From assembly GCF_003148775.1 (NCBI RefSeq), contig NZ_QGGW01000001.1, positions 124,001 to 188,000 on the forward strand: a stretch of DNA of 64,000 bases, read 5' to 3'. Both the position numbers and the translations under genes were made by a program. The notes under the pieces are model-generated. The model did no database searches. It saw only the letters and a program-made list of their open reading frames with translations, and was not told the DNA's origin. This stretch comes from Roseicyclus mahoneyensis. GTDB lineage: Bacteria > Pseudomonadota > Alphaproteobacteria > Rhodobacterales > Rhodobacteraceae. Shown here piece after piece: positions 35,409-43,746 of the stretch; the first letter of the stretch is position 1, and every line of letters begins with the position of its first letter.

Positions 35409-36956
35409 ATGCGTCTTTTCGCACTAAGTCTTTTTGGTGTGCTGGCCTGCAGCACCGCCGCCGTGGCTTGCCCGGCGCTGAACATGTCGCAAGGCGCGAC
35501 CAGCCTTGGTATGGACCAGCTGTCCAGCTCGCAAAGCATTTCGCTGACGGCCGGTGGCGAGAATCGGCTGGAGCAATGCGGGCTCGGCATGCTCGGCTTC
35601 GGGCAGTTCCGCTCGGTGCCGGATTATTCCTTTGTGGTCACCGGCGACATCAGCCGTAATGTGGTGCTGGCCGTGACATCCGATTGCGATGCGACGATGC
35701 TGGTCAATACCGCAGACGGTCAGTGGCATTTCAATGATGATGCGAACGGCAACCTCGACCCGCGCCTGACGATCCCCGCCGGCGCGTCGCTTGATGGACA
35801 GGTCGATGTCTGGGTCGGAACCTTTGCCGGCGGCGAATGCGCCGCGACGCTGAACATCGCGCAGGCCGGTGCGGCGATCCCCGTCGCGCCGCCGACGATC
35901 AGCGCACCTTCCGGCGCGGCCGGTTTCGCCCTTGCGCCGCCGCCCGCGGCAATGCCTGCGCCGCTGCCCGTGGCGCCTGCGCCCGGCGCCTCGCTGGGTG
36001 GGACGACGGTGGTGCCTATTCCGCAAGCGCCCGCCCCGATCGTGCCGCAGCCGCAGGCGCCAGTGCCCGTTCAGGTGCCCCAGCCCATCCCGGTTCCGGC
36101 GCCCATCCCGATGCCCGCCGCGATCTGCCCCAATCCCAACATGGTTGGCCCGTCCCTGACGCTGACCGGGGGGCAGTTGCTGCAGCCGCAAGCCTATGTG
36201 GCGCAGATCGGCGGGCAGTACGCGCTGGCCGATTGCCCCGGCATTCCCGATGCTTGGGGCAACGTGAACGAGGCGCCGAGCTTCACGCTCTACATGTCGC
36301 AGATGGATGGTTATCTGCTGACCACCGACGTCGCCTCGGATTGCGATCCTGTCCTGTTGATGCGCGACGCCTTTGGGCAGTGGCATTTCAATGATGATAC
36401 CAATGGCTTGCAGCCGCAGCTTCAGGTGAACGGGACGTCCCTGAATGGCCGGGTCGATTTCTGGGTCGGCGGGTTCGGAAGTTCGGCCTGCCAAGGCTCG
36501 ATCACTTTCCGCACCGCGTCGATGACCCCGCCGGTCGTGGGGGGCTGCCCGAACCCGAACCTGCAAGGCGTGCCTGTTTCGACTACGGGTCAGGCGCTGT
36601 ACAGCCCGACAGATTACTTCACCACTGCTGGCGGTAGCCAGCAGTTGAACAACTGCGGCCTGCCGGTTTTCAGCAGCGGCTATTTCAACGCGCAGCCGAA
36701 TTTCAGCTTCTTCCTGTCGGGCATGCAGGACTACGGACGGCTGGAAATCGAGGGCGAGGCATCTTGCGATACCGTGCTGCTTGTCCGCACACCTGATGGT
36801 CAGTGGTATCTTGACGATGATTCGAACGGCAACTTCAACCCGCGGCTGGACCTGTTCAACACCTTCATGCTGAACGGCCGGGTCGATGTCTGGGTCGGAA
36901 GCTACACCGGCGTGAGCTGTCCTGCGACCATCGAGATGGAGACTTGGTACAACTGA
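35409..36956 (+). CDS. Secreted protein with three tandem beta-type domains and a Pro-rich linker
   Basis: A 515-residue exported protein of unknown function. Residues 1-20 are a signal peptide (MRLFALSLFGVLACSTAAVA). Three homologous domains follow at about 21-150, 240-368 and 378-515. Each has two to four Cys, a segment like SDCDATMLVNTADG, the core GQWHFNDDxNG-x-x-PxL (or GQWYLDDDSNG), and ends in LNGRVDVWVGxFxGxxC. The Asp/Asn-rich core could bind calcium. Between domains one and two is an 80-residue Pro/Ala-rich linker (about 155-238). There is no membrane anchor. The start is the ATG at 35409. A terminator follows at 36984. Similar repeats occur in Rhodobacteraceae exported proteins, as far as I recall. 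Confidence 0.8.
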   Translation: MRLFALSLFGVLACSTAAVACPALNMSQGATSLGMDQLSSSQSISLTAGGENRLEQCGLGMLGFGQFRSVPDYSFVVTGDISRNVVLAVTSDCDATMLVNTADGQWHFNDDANGNLDPRLTIPAGASLDGQVDVWVGTFAGGECAATLNIAQAGAAIPVAPPTISAPSGAAGFALAPPPAAMPAPLPVAPAPGASLGGTTVVPIPQAPAPIVPQPQAPVPVQVPQPIPVPAPIPMPAAICPNPNMVGPSLTLTGGQLLQPQAYVAQIGGQYALADCPGIPDAWGNVNEAPSFTLYMSQMDGYLLTTDVASDCDPVLLMRDAFGQWHFNDDTNGLQPQLQVNGTSLNGRVDFWVGGFGSSACQGSITFRTASMTPPVVGGCPNPNLQGVPVSTTGQALYSPTDYFTTAGGSQQLNNCGLPVFSSGYFNAQPNFSFFLSGMQDYGRLEIEGEASCDTVLLVRTPDGQWYLDDDSNGNFNPRLDLFNTFMLNGRVDVWVGSYTGVSCPATIEMETWYN

Positions 36957-36983
36957 CCCGACGCGCCATCCTGCGTCGCATCA

Positions 36984-37015
36984 CCCCCGGGAGCCGAGCG
37001 CGCCCGGGGGTTTTC
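36984..37015 (+). terminator. Rho-independent terminator after the three-repeat secreted protein gene
   Basis: CCCCCGGG at 36984-36991 and CCCGGGGG at 37003-37010 form a perfect 8-base stem, followed by TTTTCTTTT. The convergent sugar dehydrogenase gene ends just beyond at 37025. Confidence 0.85.
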
Positions 37016-37024
37016 TTTTGCGCT

Positions 37025-38236
37025 CTAGCGCGACAGGCGCATGAGGCGGGAGGCACCGCCTTCGTCGGTCACAAAGAGGATCGATCCGTCATCATCGATG
37101 GCTATGTCGCGCACGCGGCCAACACCCTCGGCCAGACGTTCCTCGCCCGCCACCACGTCCCCGTCGAGATCGAGGCGCACGACCGCCTGCGCGATCAGTC
37201 CGGCGGCCAGAATGTCGCCCTGCCAGTCGGGGAACATCGCGCCGTCGTAGAAGACCATGCCGCCCGGGGCGATCACCGGGTCCCAATAGTAGCGCGGCGC
37301 GGTGAAGTCGGGCGCATGGTCGGCGCGGCCATCGCCGATCTCCGATCCGTTGTAGTTCACGCCGTAGCTGGCGACGGGCCAGCCATAGTTGCCGCCCGGT
37401 ACGATCAGGTTCAACTCGTCCCCGCCCGCGGGCCCGTGTTCCAGCGTCCAGAGCCGTCCGGTGGCGGGATCGACGGCAGCGCCCTGAAGGTTGCGATGGC
37501 CATGGCTGTAGAGCTCGGGCAGGGCGCCTGCGACCTCGAGAAAGGGATTGTCGGGCGGGGGGCTGCCATCGGGCCCAACACGGATCACGGCGCCATAGCT
37601 GGTGGCGCGGTCTTGCGCGCGTGCGGCGTGGCGCATCCGGTCGCCTGTGGTGATCACGAGCGTTCCGTCGGGCAGGGGCACGACCCGGCTGCCGAAATGC
37701 CCGGGGGTCGCGTCGGGGGGCGTCTGGCGAAAGATTTCCGTGACGTCGTCGAGCCGGGTCATGTCGGGCGACAGGGTCGCGCTGACGGCGGCGGTGGCGG
37801 ATTGGCCGCCGCCCGTGGGTGCTGCGAAGGTCAGGTAGATCACGCGGCTGTCGGAGAAATCGGGAGCCAGCGCCAGATCGAGCAGCCCGCCCTGCCGTTC
37901 GGCCACCACCTCGGGCACGCCGGTGAAGGGGGCGGAGACCCTGCCATCGCGGGAGATGTGGTGCAGATCGCCGCCGCGCTCGGTGACAAGATAGCCAGCG
38001 TCATCGGGCAGCACCTCGATGGCCCATGGGCTATCGAGACCGTCCGAAACCATGGAAAGGGCAGGGGCCGGGTTCGTTACCTGCGCGGGCGCCCGCGTCT
38101 GGGCGGCGAAGGCGGGCGTCACCTCGGGGCGGTTCGCGGCCCCGTCGGGCCAGGGTTCGCCCGGTGTCTGGGCTGTCGCCTGCGTGCCAGGCAAGGCGAG
38201 AAGGGCGGCAAGGCTGAGGGCGTGGCGCATGGTCAT
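37025..38236 (-). CDS. PQQ-dependent sugar dehydrogenase-like protein (soluble GDH/YliI family)
   Basis: A 403-residue exported protein with a signal peptide at about residues 1-23 (MRHALSLAALLALPGTQATA). It reads as the six-bladed beta-propeller of soluble aldose sugar dehydrogenases: LDSPWAIEVLPDDAGYLVTERGG near residue 67, GGLLDLALAPDF, HRNLQGAAVDPATGRLWTLEHGPAGGDELN (the PQQ and calcium site region) and NYGWPVASYGVNYNGSEIGD. It would oxidise aldoses in the periplasm using PQQ. There are no PQQ synthesis genes in the window. Either of two starts (38236 or 38230) is possible. Confidence 0.88.
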   Translation of the reverse strand: MTMRHALSLAALLALPGTQATAQTPGEPWPDGAANRPEVTPAFAAQTRAPAQVTNPAPALSMVSDGLDSPWAIEVLPDDAGYLVTERGGDLHHISRDGRVSAPFTGVPEVVAERQGGLLDLALAPDFSDSRVIYLTFAAPTGGGQSATAAVSATLSPDMTRLDDVTEIFRQTPPDATPGHFGSRVVPLPDGTLVITTGDRMRHAARAQDRATSYGAVIRVGPDGSPPPDNPFLEVAGALPELYSHGHRNLQGAAVDPATGRLWTLEHGPAGGDELNLIVPGGNYGWPVASYGVNYNGSEIGDGRADHAPDFTAPRYYWDPVIAPGGMVFYDGAMFPDWQGDILAAGLIAQAVVRLDLDGDVVAGEERLAEGVGRVRDIAIDDDGSILFVTDEGGASRLMRLSR

Positions 38237-38265
38237 GTCTCCTGTCGTCTTGTCCGGAACGAAAT

Positions 38266-38290
38266 AGGCCGCACCCGGTGGGTGCGGCCT
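38266..38290 (-). terminator. Terminator-like hairpin downstream of the rpsF-rpsR-rplI operon
   Basis: AGGCCGCACCC at 38266-38276 and GGGTGCGGCCT at 38280-38290 form a perfect 11-base stem with a 3-base loop. On the minus strand it lies about 30 bases beyond the rplI stop and is followed by ATTTCGTTCC. It is also close to the start of the sugar dehydrogenase gene, so it separates the two units. Confidence 0.75.
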
Positions 38291-38320
38291 GACATTTTCG
38301 CGAGCGATTCAGCGTCGAGC

Positions 38321-38905
38321 TTAGCGGTCGTCGCCGTCCTCGTCGCCCTGCGCGCTGCCGATGTCGTCGAAAAGTTCGGCGATCTCGAATTCGGCGGCGG
38401 CCTCTTCCTCGGCGGCAAGCTCCTGGATCGTCTTGCCCGATGCCTGAAGCTCGGCCTCTTCGACGGAACGTGCGACGTTGAGCACGATCTCGACCTCGAC
38501 CTCGGGGTGGAGGACGACTTGAACCGCGTGCAGACCCAGTTCCTTGATCGGCTTTTGCATCACCACCTGACGGCGGTCGACGCTTAGGCCGGCCTCTTCG
38601 GCGGCATCTGCCGCGTCACGGGGCGTGACCGAGCCGTAGAGAGCACCCGCGTCGGAGGCCGAGCGGATGATGACGAAACGCTGGCCGTCCAGACGGGCGG
38701 CAAGAGATTCGGCCTCGGTCTTGGTCTCGAGGTTGCGCGCCTCGAGCTGGGCTTTTTGGGCCTCGAAGGTCTTGAGGTTGGCGGCATTGACACGCAGCGC
38801 CTTTTTCTGCGGCAGCAGATAGTTGCGGGCGTAACCGTCCTTGACGTTCACAACCTCGCCCATCTGGCCGAGCTTGGCGACACGTTGCAGAAGGATGACT
38901 TCCAT
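38321..38905 (-). CDS. rplI: 50S ribosomal protein L9
   Basis: A 194-residue L9. The N-terminal domain has the family signature [32 protein letters not shown], then the long connecting helix ([22 protein letters not shown]) and the C-terminal domain ending in [23 protein letters not shown] further acidic tail ([22 protein letters not shown], then QGDEDGDDR) makes it about 40 residues longer than E. coli L9, as is common in alphaproteobacteria. It is the last gene of the rpsF-rpsR-rplI operon, 12 bases after rpsR. Confidence 0.97.
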   Translation of the reverse strand: MEVILLQRVAKLGQMGEVVNVKDGYARNYLLPQKKALRVNAANLKTFEAQKAQLEARNLETKTEAESLAARLDGQRFVIIRSASDAGALYGSVTPRDAADAAEEAGLSVDRRQVVMQKPIKELGLHAVQVVLHPEVEVEIVLNVARSVEEAELQASGKTIQELAAEEEAAAEFEIAELFDDIGSAQGDEDGDDR

Positions 38906-38917
38906 CGGATCGTCTCC

Positions 38918-39145
38918 TTACTTCACGGAATAGGGCAGCAGGGCGAGGAATCGGGCGCGCTTGATGGCCTGGGCCAGTTTGCGCTGATTCTTCGCACCGA
39001 CGGCGGTGATGCGGGAGGGGACGATCTTGCCACGCTCAGAGATGTAGCGCTGCAGGAGGCGGACGTCCTTGTAGTCGATCTTGGGGGCGCCTTCGCCCTC
39101 GAACGGATCGGACTTGCGGCGGCGGAAAAACGGTTTGGATGCCAT
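38918..39145 (-). CDS. rpsR: 30S ribosomal protein S18
   Basis: A 75-residue S18 with the family pattern: [20 protein letters not shown], then [20 protein letters not shown] and [20 protein letters not shown] near the end. It binds next to S6 on the small subunit platform. It lies between rpsF (17-base gap) and rplI. GGAAGGAATACGACC precedes the start. Confidence 0.97.
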   Translation of the reverse strand: MASKPFFRRRKSDPFEGEGAPKIDYKDVRLLQRYISERGKIVPSRITAVGAKNQRKLAQAIKRARFLALLPYSVK

Positions 39146-39162
39146 GGTCGTATTCCTTCCTG

Positions 39163-39612
39163 TCAGCGGCGTTCGCGGCGTTCGCCGCGGTCGCCACGAT
39201 CACCCCGGTCGCCGCGATCCCCGCGGTCGCCACGATCTCCGCGGTCGCCCCGGTCACCACGATCGCCGCGGTCACCACGCTCACGGTCGTCGCGTTTTTG
39301 CATCTGGACCGAGGGGCCTTCCTCATGGGCGTCGACCTTGACGGTCATGACGCGCATCACGTCCTCATGCAGGCGCATCAGACGCTCCATCTCCTGCACG
39401 GCCGCCGAAGGGGCGTCGGTGCGGATGTAGGCGTAATGGCCCTTGCGGTTCTTGTTGATCTTGTAGGCCATCGTCTTGAGGCCCCAGTATTCGCTTTCCA
39501 CCACGGCGCCACCATTGTCTGAAAGGACGGTGCCGAAATGTTCGATCAGGCCTTCGGCTTGGGTGCCGGAAAGGTCCTGGCGCGCGATCATCACATGCTC
39601 GTAGAGAGGCAT
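39163..39612 (-). CDS. rpsF: 30S ribosomal protein S6 with a Gly-Asp-Arg repeat tail
   Basis: A 149-residue S6. Residues 1-100 are the normal ferredoxin-like fold: [40 protein letters not shown] and [19 protein letters not shown]. After residue 112 come ten perfect Gly-Asp-Arg triplets (residues 113-142) and GERRERR. The tail is charged, disordered and RGG-like. E. coli S6 also has a variable C-terminal tail, there modified by glutamate addition, but a GDR run of this length stands out. First gene of its operon; a good promoter is seen at 39725-39753. Confidence 0.96.
   Translation of the reverse strand: MPLYEHVMIARQDLSGTQAEGLIEHFGTVLSDNGGAVVESEYWGLKTMAYKINKNRKGHYAYIRTDAPSAAVQEMERLMRLHEDVMRVMTVKVDAHEEGPSVQMQKRDDRERGDRGDRGDRGDRGDRGDRGDRGDRGDRGDRGERRERR
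39187..39276. repeat. Ten tandem 9-base coding repeats (GDR codons) in rpsF
   Basis: Ninety bases encode ten consecutive Gly-Asp-Arg triplets at the 3' end of rpsF. The copies differ at third codon positions (for example CGGTCGCCA, CGATCACCC on the plus strand), so protein sequence rather than DNA sequence appears to be conserved. Copy number could vary by slippage. Confidence 0.85.
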
Positions 39613-39724
39613 GGAAGCTCCAGTTCTGGTACGGGCGTCTTTCAAAGGCCGGGCATTCGCATCCCCGCCCCCCGGACCACGAGGTAGAGCGCCGATCAAG
39701 ATGACATGCGGCGGAGACCCGCGG

Positions 39725-39753
39725 GCTATAGCGGCGGCGCCATGCCATGGCAA
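39725..39753 (-). promoter_or_regulatory. Candidate sigma-70 type promoter for rpsF-rpsR-rplI
   Basis: On the minus strand TTGCCA (39748-39753) and TATAGC (39725-39730) are separated by exactly 17 bases. The site is about 110 bases upstream of the rpsF start codon, in a region without genes. Confidence 0.5.
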
Positions 39754-39892
39754 GCCCTGCCGGAACCCTTGGCTGATCGGGGCCGGGGCAGCGATCACAA
39801 TGCCTTCAAGATCATGCCACATTTTGACCATTGGCATCCTTTAGTCGAATGCAACCCATTGTGCGTCATGCCCCTCAGGCAGGAATACCCTT

Positions 39893-40846
39893 ATGATCCG
39901 TGTCCCGTTTGCCATTGCCGCCCCGATCCGCAGGTTTGCCAGCCACGAAACCGGGGCCGCGACGGTCGATTGGGTGATCGTGACCGCGGGTGCGACCGGG
40001 GCGGCGCTGATTGCGCTGGAAATCGCGGGCGGGGCGGTGACCGGCTACACGTCTGGTGTGCGCAACGAGGTGCAATCGCCCTATTTCGACACCTCCTGGA
40101 CTTCGACGCTGGAGATCCCTCCGCGAGAATACTGGGAAGATCTCGAGCCGATCGTGCCGGCGCCCGAGGAGCTGATTCAGACCGGGATTTTCGACGATAT
40201 CATTAATCCCGATCCGGCGTCCGATCCCGATGACGATACGAGCTATCCGTCCGATCCGACGGGCCCGTCGGACCCGACGGACCCGACCGATCCGCCGCCG
40301 CCGCCGCCACCCCCACCACCTGTCGTCACGTCGATCGCCATAAGCAATAGTAGCTTTGAGCAGAGCAATCATAGCAGTGGCAACTGGTCGCCGGGCGTTC
40401 CAGGTTGGACCATAACAAAGAGCGGATCGGGCGATGTTGGCGATTTCAATCCCGGCTCCGGTGCGATCAACCAGTCGACCGTGACCGGATCCTTGGTGGC
40501 CTATCTCTACCATGAGGGTTGGAACAGTTGGGCTGCGCTTTCGCAGACGTTCTCTCAGACCTACACCGCCACGGCTACGTACAGTTTTTCGGTAGATATT
40601 GGCGACGGAAATTATGGGTTCAGTGGCGATGTTGCGTATGTTCTGAATATATACGCAGGATCGACGGTCATTGGCACGCTGAGCGGCTCTACCGGCGACA
40701 TCAACGCTCTGCGAACGGTTACAGTGACGTCGACCGTGTACAATTCGGCGTTGAACGGACAGGCCATCCGCTTCGAGATCGTGAATCCTCCCGGTGCTGG
40801 CGGTGATCTGCTGGTGGATAACGTCGTGGGAAGGTTCACCAACTGA
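39893..40846 (+). CDS. Pilin-like N terminus fused to a secreted C-terminal domain through a polyproline linker
   Basis: A 317-residue protein of mosaic structure. Residues 12-48 (RRFASHETGAATVDWVIVTA followed by a hydrophobic helix to IAGGAVTG) look like a Flp/TadE-type prepilin segment, with a basic leader, a Glu near position 19 and a single hydrophobic helix. Residues about 48-115 are a short hydrophilic region, followed by an Asp/Pro/Thr-rich stretch and ten prolines near 135. The C-terminal 170 residues are rich in Ser, Thr, Gly and aromatics (NSSFEQSNHSSGNWSPGVPG; FEIVNPPGAGGDLLVDNVVG), resembling carbohydrate-binding jelly-roll modules. The 3' half is AT-richer than the neighbours. 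It precedes fabD by 115 bases and is divergent from rpsF. Function unknown; likely surface-exposed. Confidence 0.7.
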   Translation: MIRVPFAIAAPIRRFASHETGAATVDWVIVTAGATGAALIALEIAGGAVTGYTSGVRNEVQSPYFDTSWTSTLEIPPREYWEDLEPIVPAPEELIQTGIFDDIINPDPASDPDDDTSYPSDPTGPSDPTDPTDPPPPPPPPPPVVTSIAISNSSFEQSNHSSGNWSPGVPGWTITKSGSGDVGDFNPGSGAINQSTVTGSLVAYLYHEGWNSWAALSQTFSQTYTATATYSFSVDIGDGNYGFSGDVAYVLNIYAGSTVIGTLSGSTGDINALRTVTVTSTVYNSALNGQAIRFEIVNPPGAGGDLLVDNVVGRFTN

Positions 40847-40961
40847 CGACCGTCAAGCGGCGTTTGCACGATCCGCTGGCATCGGCAGAGACGAGTCAGC
40901 CGTCGTTGCACCAAGGCGCACCATGCGGTAGGCCCATGCCGCAGACACGACGGGGATTGCC

Positions 40962-41906
40962 ATGACACGCGCCTTTTTATTTCCTGGACAGGGGGCACAG
41001 ACCGTCGGTATGGGGCGGGATCTGGCCGCGGCCTATCCGCAGGCGCGCGCCGTGTTCGACGCGGTGGACGCGGCATTGGGGGAGGCGCTGTCGGCGCTGA
41101 TCTGGGAGGGCGATCAGGACGCGCTGACGCTGACGCGCAACGCCCAGCCGGCGCTGATGGCCACCTCGATGGCGGCGATGGCCGCGCTGGAGGCCGAGGG
41201 GGTGGGCGTGACGGCGGCGGCTTATGTGGCGGGCCATTCGCTGGGGGAATACACTGCACTCTGCGCGGCGGGTGCGTTGAGCGTCGGCGATGCGGCTCGG
41301 CTGCTCAGGCTGAGGGGCGAGGCGATGCAGGCGGCGGTGCCTGCGGGCGAGGGGGCGATGGCCGCGATCCTCGGTCTTGATTTTGCCGCCGTGATAGCGA
41401 TTGCCGAGGAGGCCGCACAGAACGAGGTCTGCACGGCCGCCAATGACAATGATCCGGCACAAGTGGTGATTTCGGGCGCGCGCGAGGCGGTGCTGCGGGC
41501 GGTCGAAATCGCCAAGCTGCAGGGCGCAAAGCGGGCGCTGCTGCTGCCGGTGTCGGCCCCGTTCCATTGCGCGCTGATGCAACCCGCTGCCGAGGCGATG
41601 GCCGAGGCGCTGGCGACGGTCGAATTCCAAGCGCCGCTTGTGCCTTTGGTGGGCAATGTGACGGCCGAGGCGTCAAGCGATCCCCACGCGATCCGGGCGC
41701 GGCTGGTCGATCAGGTGACAGGCCGCGTGCGCTGGCGCGAGAGCGTGGTCTGGATGGCCGCCCAAGGCGTGACCGAGACATGGGAGATCGGCGCGGGCAA
41801 GGCACTGTCGGGCATGGTCAAGCGGATCGAGCGAGGGGTCGAGACGCGCAGCATCGCCACCGCCGACGAGGTGCGCGCAGCGGCGGAGAGTTTGCGTGAT
41901 GCTTAG
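40962..41906 (+). CDS. fabD: Malonyl-CoA:ACP transacylase
   Basis: A 314-residue acyltransferase that loads malonyl groups on acyl carrier protein for fatty acid synthesis. The N-terminal FPGQGAQTVGMG, the catalytic GHSLGEYTAL with Ser93, and the catalytic His in SAPFHCALMQPAAEAM near residue 200 are all present. It starts the fabD-(hypothetical)-fabG-acpP run. Its stop overlaps the start of the next gene by eight bases. Confidence 0.95.
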   Translation: MTRAFLFPGQGAQTVGMGRDLAAAYPQARAVFDAVDAALGEALSALIWEGDQDALTLTRNAQPALMATSMAAMAALEAEGVGVTAAAYVAGHSLGEYTALCAAGALSVGDAARLLRLRGEAMQAAVPAGEGAMAAILGLDFAAVIAIAEEAAQNEVCTAANDNDPAQVVISGAREAVLRAVEIAKLQGAKRALLLPVSAPFHCALMQPAAEAMAEALATVEFQAPLVPLVGNVTAEASSDPHAIRARLVDQVTGRVRWRESVVWMAAQGVTETWEIGAGKALSGMVKRIERGVETRSIATADEVRAAAESLRDA

Positions 41907-42474
41907 GAAGCTGGGGATTGCTCTTGCGGTCGTGGTGGCCTTCGGCGCCGGTGGTTTTGCACTGGTGCGGATGATGGATGCGGGCGCGACGGAATTCCGG
42001 GTTGAGGGCGATGTCTTGCACATCTCGGGGCCGGTGTCGGGCGCGGCATCTGATCGGCTGGAACGGCTGCTTGACGAGAACCCCGGCATCGCAGCGGTCG
42101 CGCTGGGCGATATTCCGGGCGCCGATGACGTGGCTTGGGTCACGGGCATGGGGCGGATGATCCGGGCGGCGGGCCTTGAGACGCGGGCGACAGGGATTGT
42201 GGTGAATGACGGATTGTTCCTGTTTCTGGGGGGGGCAAGCCGGTCGGTGGCACAAGGCGGCGCGCTGGTGCTGCACAGCGATGCGGTGCAGCGTCAGGCG
42301 GGTGTGGCTGCTGATGTCAGTTCGGCGGCCGAGGCGGACCGCGTCCGCTTTGTCGAGGCGATGCTGGGCGACGCGGGGTTCGCCGCGTTCATGGGCGAGA
42401 CGCGGGCCTCACGGGACAGCTATGAATTGACCGGAGACGATCTTGCGCGCTTCGGCCTTGCGACTGCGAATTGA
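41899..42474 (+). CDS. Hypothetical membrane-anchored protein, ClpP/crotonase-fold-like
   Basis: A 191-residue protein with an N-terminal hydrophobic anchor at about residues 5-22 (KLGIALAVVVAFGAGGFALV). The rest, with LHISGPVSGAASDRLERLLD, AWVTGMGRMIRAAGLETRA and GGALVLHSDAVQR, follows the strand-helix order of ClpP-like or SppA-like domains, but I cannot find a convincing Ser-His-Asp triad, so it may be non-catalytic. Similar proteins occur in Rhodobacteraceae as lone genes, as far as I recall. It begins at the ATG at 41899 inside the end of fabD and lies 14 bases before fabG, so it is cotranscribed with fatty acid genes. Function unknown. Confidence 0.6.
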   Translation: MLRKLGIALAVVVAFGAGGFALVRMMDAGATEFRVEGDVLHISGPVSGAASDRLERLLDENPGIAAVALGDIPGADDVAWVTGMGRMIRAAGLETRATGIVVNDGLFLFLGGASRSVAQGGALVLHSDAVQRQAGVAADVSSAAEADRVRFVEAMLGDAGFAAFMGETRASRDSYELTGDDLARFGLATAN

Positions 42475-42488
42475 GGGAAGGGGCGGAT

Positions 42489-43226
42489 ATGTTCGACTTG
42501 ACGGGGAAATCGGCGCTGGTGACGGGCGCGTCGGGCGGCATCGGGGCCGAAATCGCGCGGGCCCTGCACGGTGCGGGCGCGACCGTGGCGCTGTCTGGCA
42601 CGCGGGTGGAGCCTTTGGAGGCGCTGGCCGCCGAGATGGGCGCGCGCGCCCATGTGCTGGCCTGCAACCTGAGCGATGCGCAGGCGGTCGAGGCTTTGCC
42701 AAAGCAGGCCGTTGATGCGATGGGCGCGGTCGACATTTTGGTGAACAACGCAGGCATCACGCGCGACAACCTGTTCATGCGGATGTCGGATGCGGAATGG
42801 GCCGATGTGATCGAGGTCAACCTGACGTCGACCATGAGGCTCTGCCGGGGGGTTGTGCGCGGGATGATGAAGGCGCGCTGGGGCCGGATCGTGAATATCT
42901 CATCGATCGTGGGGGCCACCGGCAATCCGGGGCAGGGCAATTATGCGGCGTCCAAGGCGGGGATGGTCGGCATGTCGAAAAGCCTTGCCTATGAGGTGGC
43001 GAGCCGGGGCATCACGGTGAACTGCATCGCGCCGGGCTTCATCGAGACGGCGATGACCGACAAGCTCAATGACGAGCAGAAGGGCAAGATCCTCGGCCAG
43101 ATCCCGGCGGGACGCATGGGAACGCCCGCCGAGATCGCTGCGGCGGCGCTCTATCTTGCCAGCGCCGAGGCGGGCTATGTCACGGGCGCCACGCTGCATG
43201 TGAATGGTGGGATGGCGATGATCTGA
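42489..43226 (+). CDS. fabG: 3-oxoacyl-[ACP] reductase
   Basis: A 245-residue short-chain dehydrogenase that reduces 3-oxoacyl-ACP with NADPH. The Rossmann glycine motif is TGASGGIGAEIA at residues 12-23, NNAGIT near 86, the catalytic Ser in VNISSIVGATG and the YAASKAG Tyr/Lys pair near 151 and 155. The C-terminal PGFIETAMTDKLNDEQKG and GYVTGATLHVNGGMAM are typical FabG. The ATG at 42489 follows AGGGAAGGGGCGG. It is followed by about 200 bases of promoter region before acpP. Confidence 0.95.
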   Translation: MFDLTGKSALVTGASGGIGAEIARALHGAGATVALSGTRVEPLEALAAEMGARAHVLACNLSDAQAVEALPKQAVDAMGAVDILVNNAGITRDNLFMRMSDAEWADVIEVNLTSTMRLCRGVVRGMMKARWGRIVNISSIVGATGNPGQGNYAASKAGMVGMSKSLAYEVASRGITVNCIAPGFIETAMTDKLNDEQKGKILGQIPAGRMGTPAEIAAAALYLASAEAGYVTGATLHVNGGMAMI

Positions 43227-43253
43227 GACCGCGCGGCGGTCGTGCGAAGGCCG

Positions 43254-43281
43254 TTGCGCTGGCGCTGTTCTATGCTATAGC
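43254..43281 (+). promoter_or_regulatory. Candidate promoter for acpP
   Basis: TTGCGC at 43254-43259 and TATAGC at 43276-43281 are 16 bases apart, about 140 bases before the acpP start codon. ACP is very abundant and usually has a strong promoter. The -35 match is moderate. Confidence 0.4.
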
Positions 43282-43423
43282 GACGCAGATTTTGCCGGGG
43301 GCGTTTGGTTTTCGGCACGGGCTTGTCCGGGGGCAACACCGGGCGGTCCATGAGCGGGCCGAGAGGCAGAACGCAAACGAAGGTGCCGGGAGACGAGCGG
43401 CGCCGTAACGAACGAGGATGAAC

Positions 43424-43657
43424 ATGAGCGACATCGCAGAGCGCGTGAAGAAGATCGTGGTCGAGCACCTGAGCGTCGAAGAGGACAAGGTGACGGAAAA
43501 CGCCTCGTTCATCGACGATCTTGGCGCGGACAGCCTCGACACGGTCGAGCTGGTCATGGCCTTCGAGGAAGAGTTCGGCATCGAGATCCCGGACGACGCG
43601 GCCGAGACGATCCAGACCTTCGGCGACGCGGTCAAGTTCATCAAGGAAGCGCAGTAA
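43424..43657 (+). CDS. acpP: Acyl carrier protein
   Basis: A 77-residue acidic ACP. The phosphopantetheine attachment motif is [20 protein letters not shown] with Ser37, flanked by family helices [19 protein letters not shown] and [12 protein letters not shown] chose the ATG at 43424 because GAGG at 43414-43417 is then six bases away; the in-frame ATG at 43418 would have almost no spacer. A strong terminator follows at 43694. Confidence 0.97.
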   Translation: MSDIAERVKKIVVEHLSVEEDKVTENASFIDDLGADSLDTVELVMAFEEEFGIEIPDDAAETIQTFGDAVKFIKEAQ

Positions 43658-43693
43658 GCGTACCTGCCGACTGCCCCGGGCAGCGGCGCAGAC

Positions 43694-43732
43694 AAAAATC
43701 CCTCCGGACACGGTCCGGAGGGATTTTTCTTT
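43694..43732 (+). terminator. Rho-independent terminator after acpP
   Basis: TCCCTCCGGA at 43699-43708 pairs perfectly with TCCGGAGGGA at 43714-43723, extended by AAAAA on the left and TTTTT on the right. The A/T extension makes it usable from both strands, serving acpP and the convergent secreted-protein gene at 43747. Confidence 0.9.
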
Positions 43733-43746
43733 ATAAGGTGGCGTTT

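Noticed and set aside
39187-39276. CRISPR-like or satellite tandem repeat.
   Set aside because: The 9-base units have no spacers and encode the Gly-Asp-Arg tail of S6 in frame.
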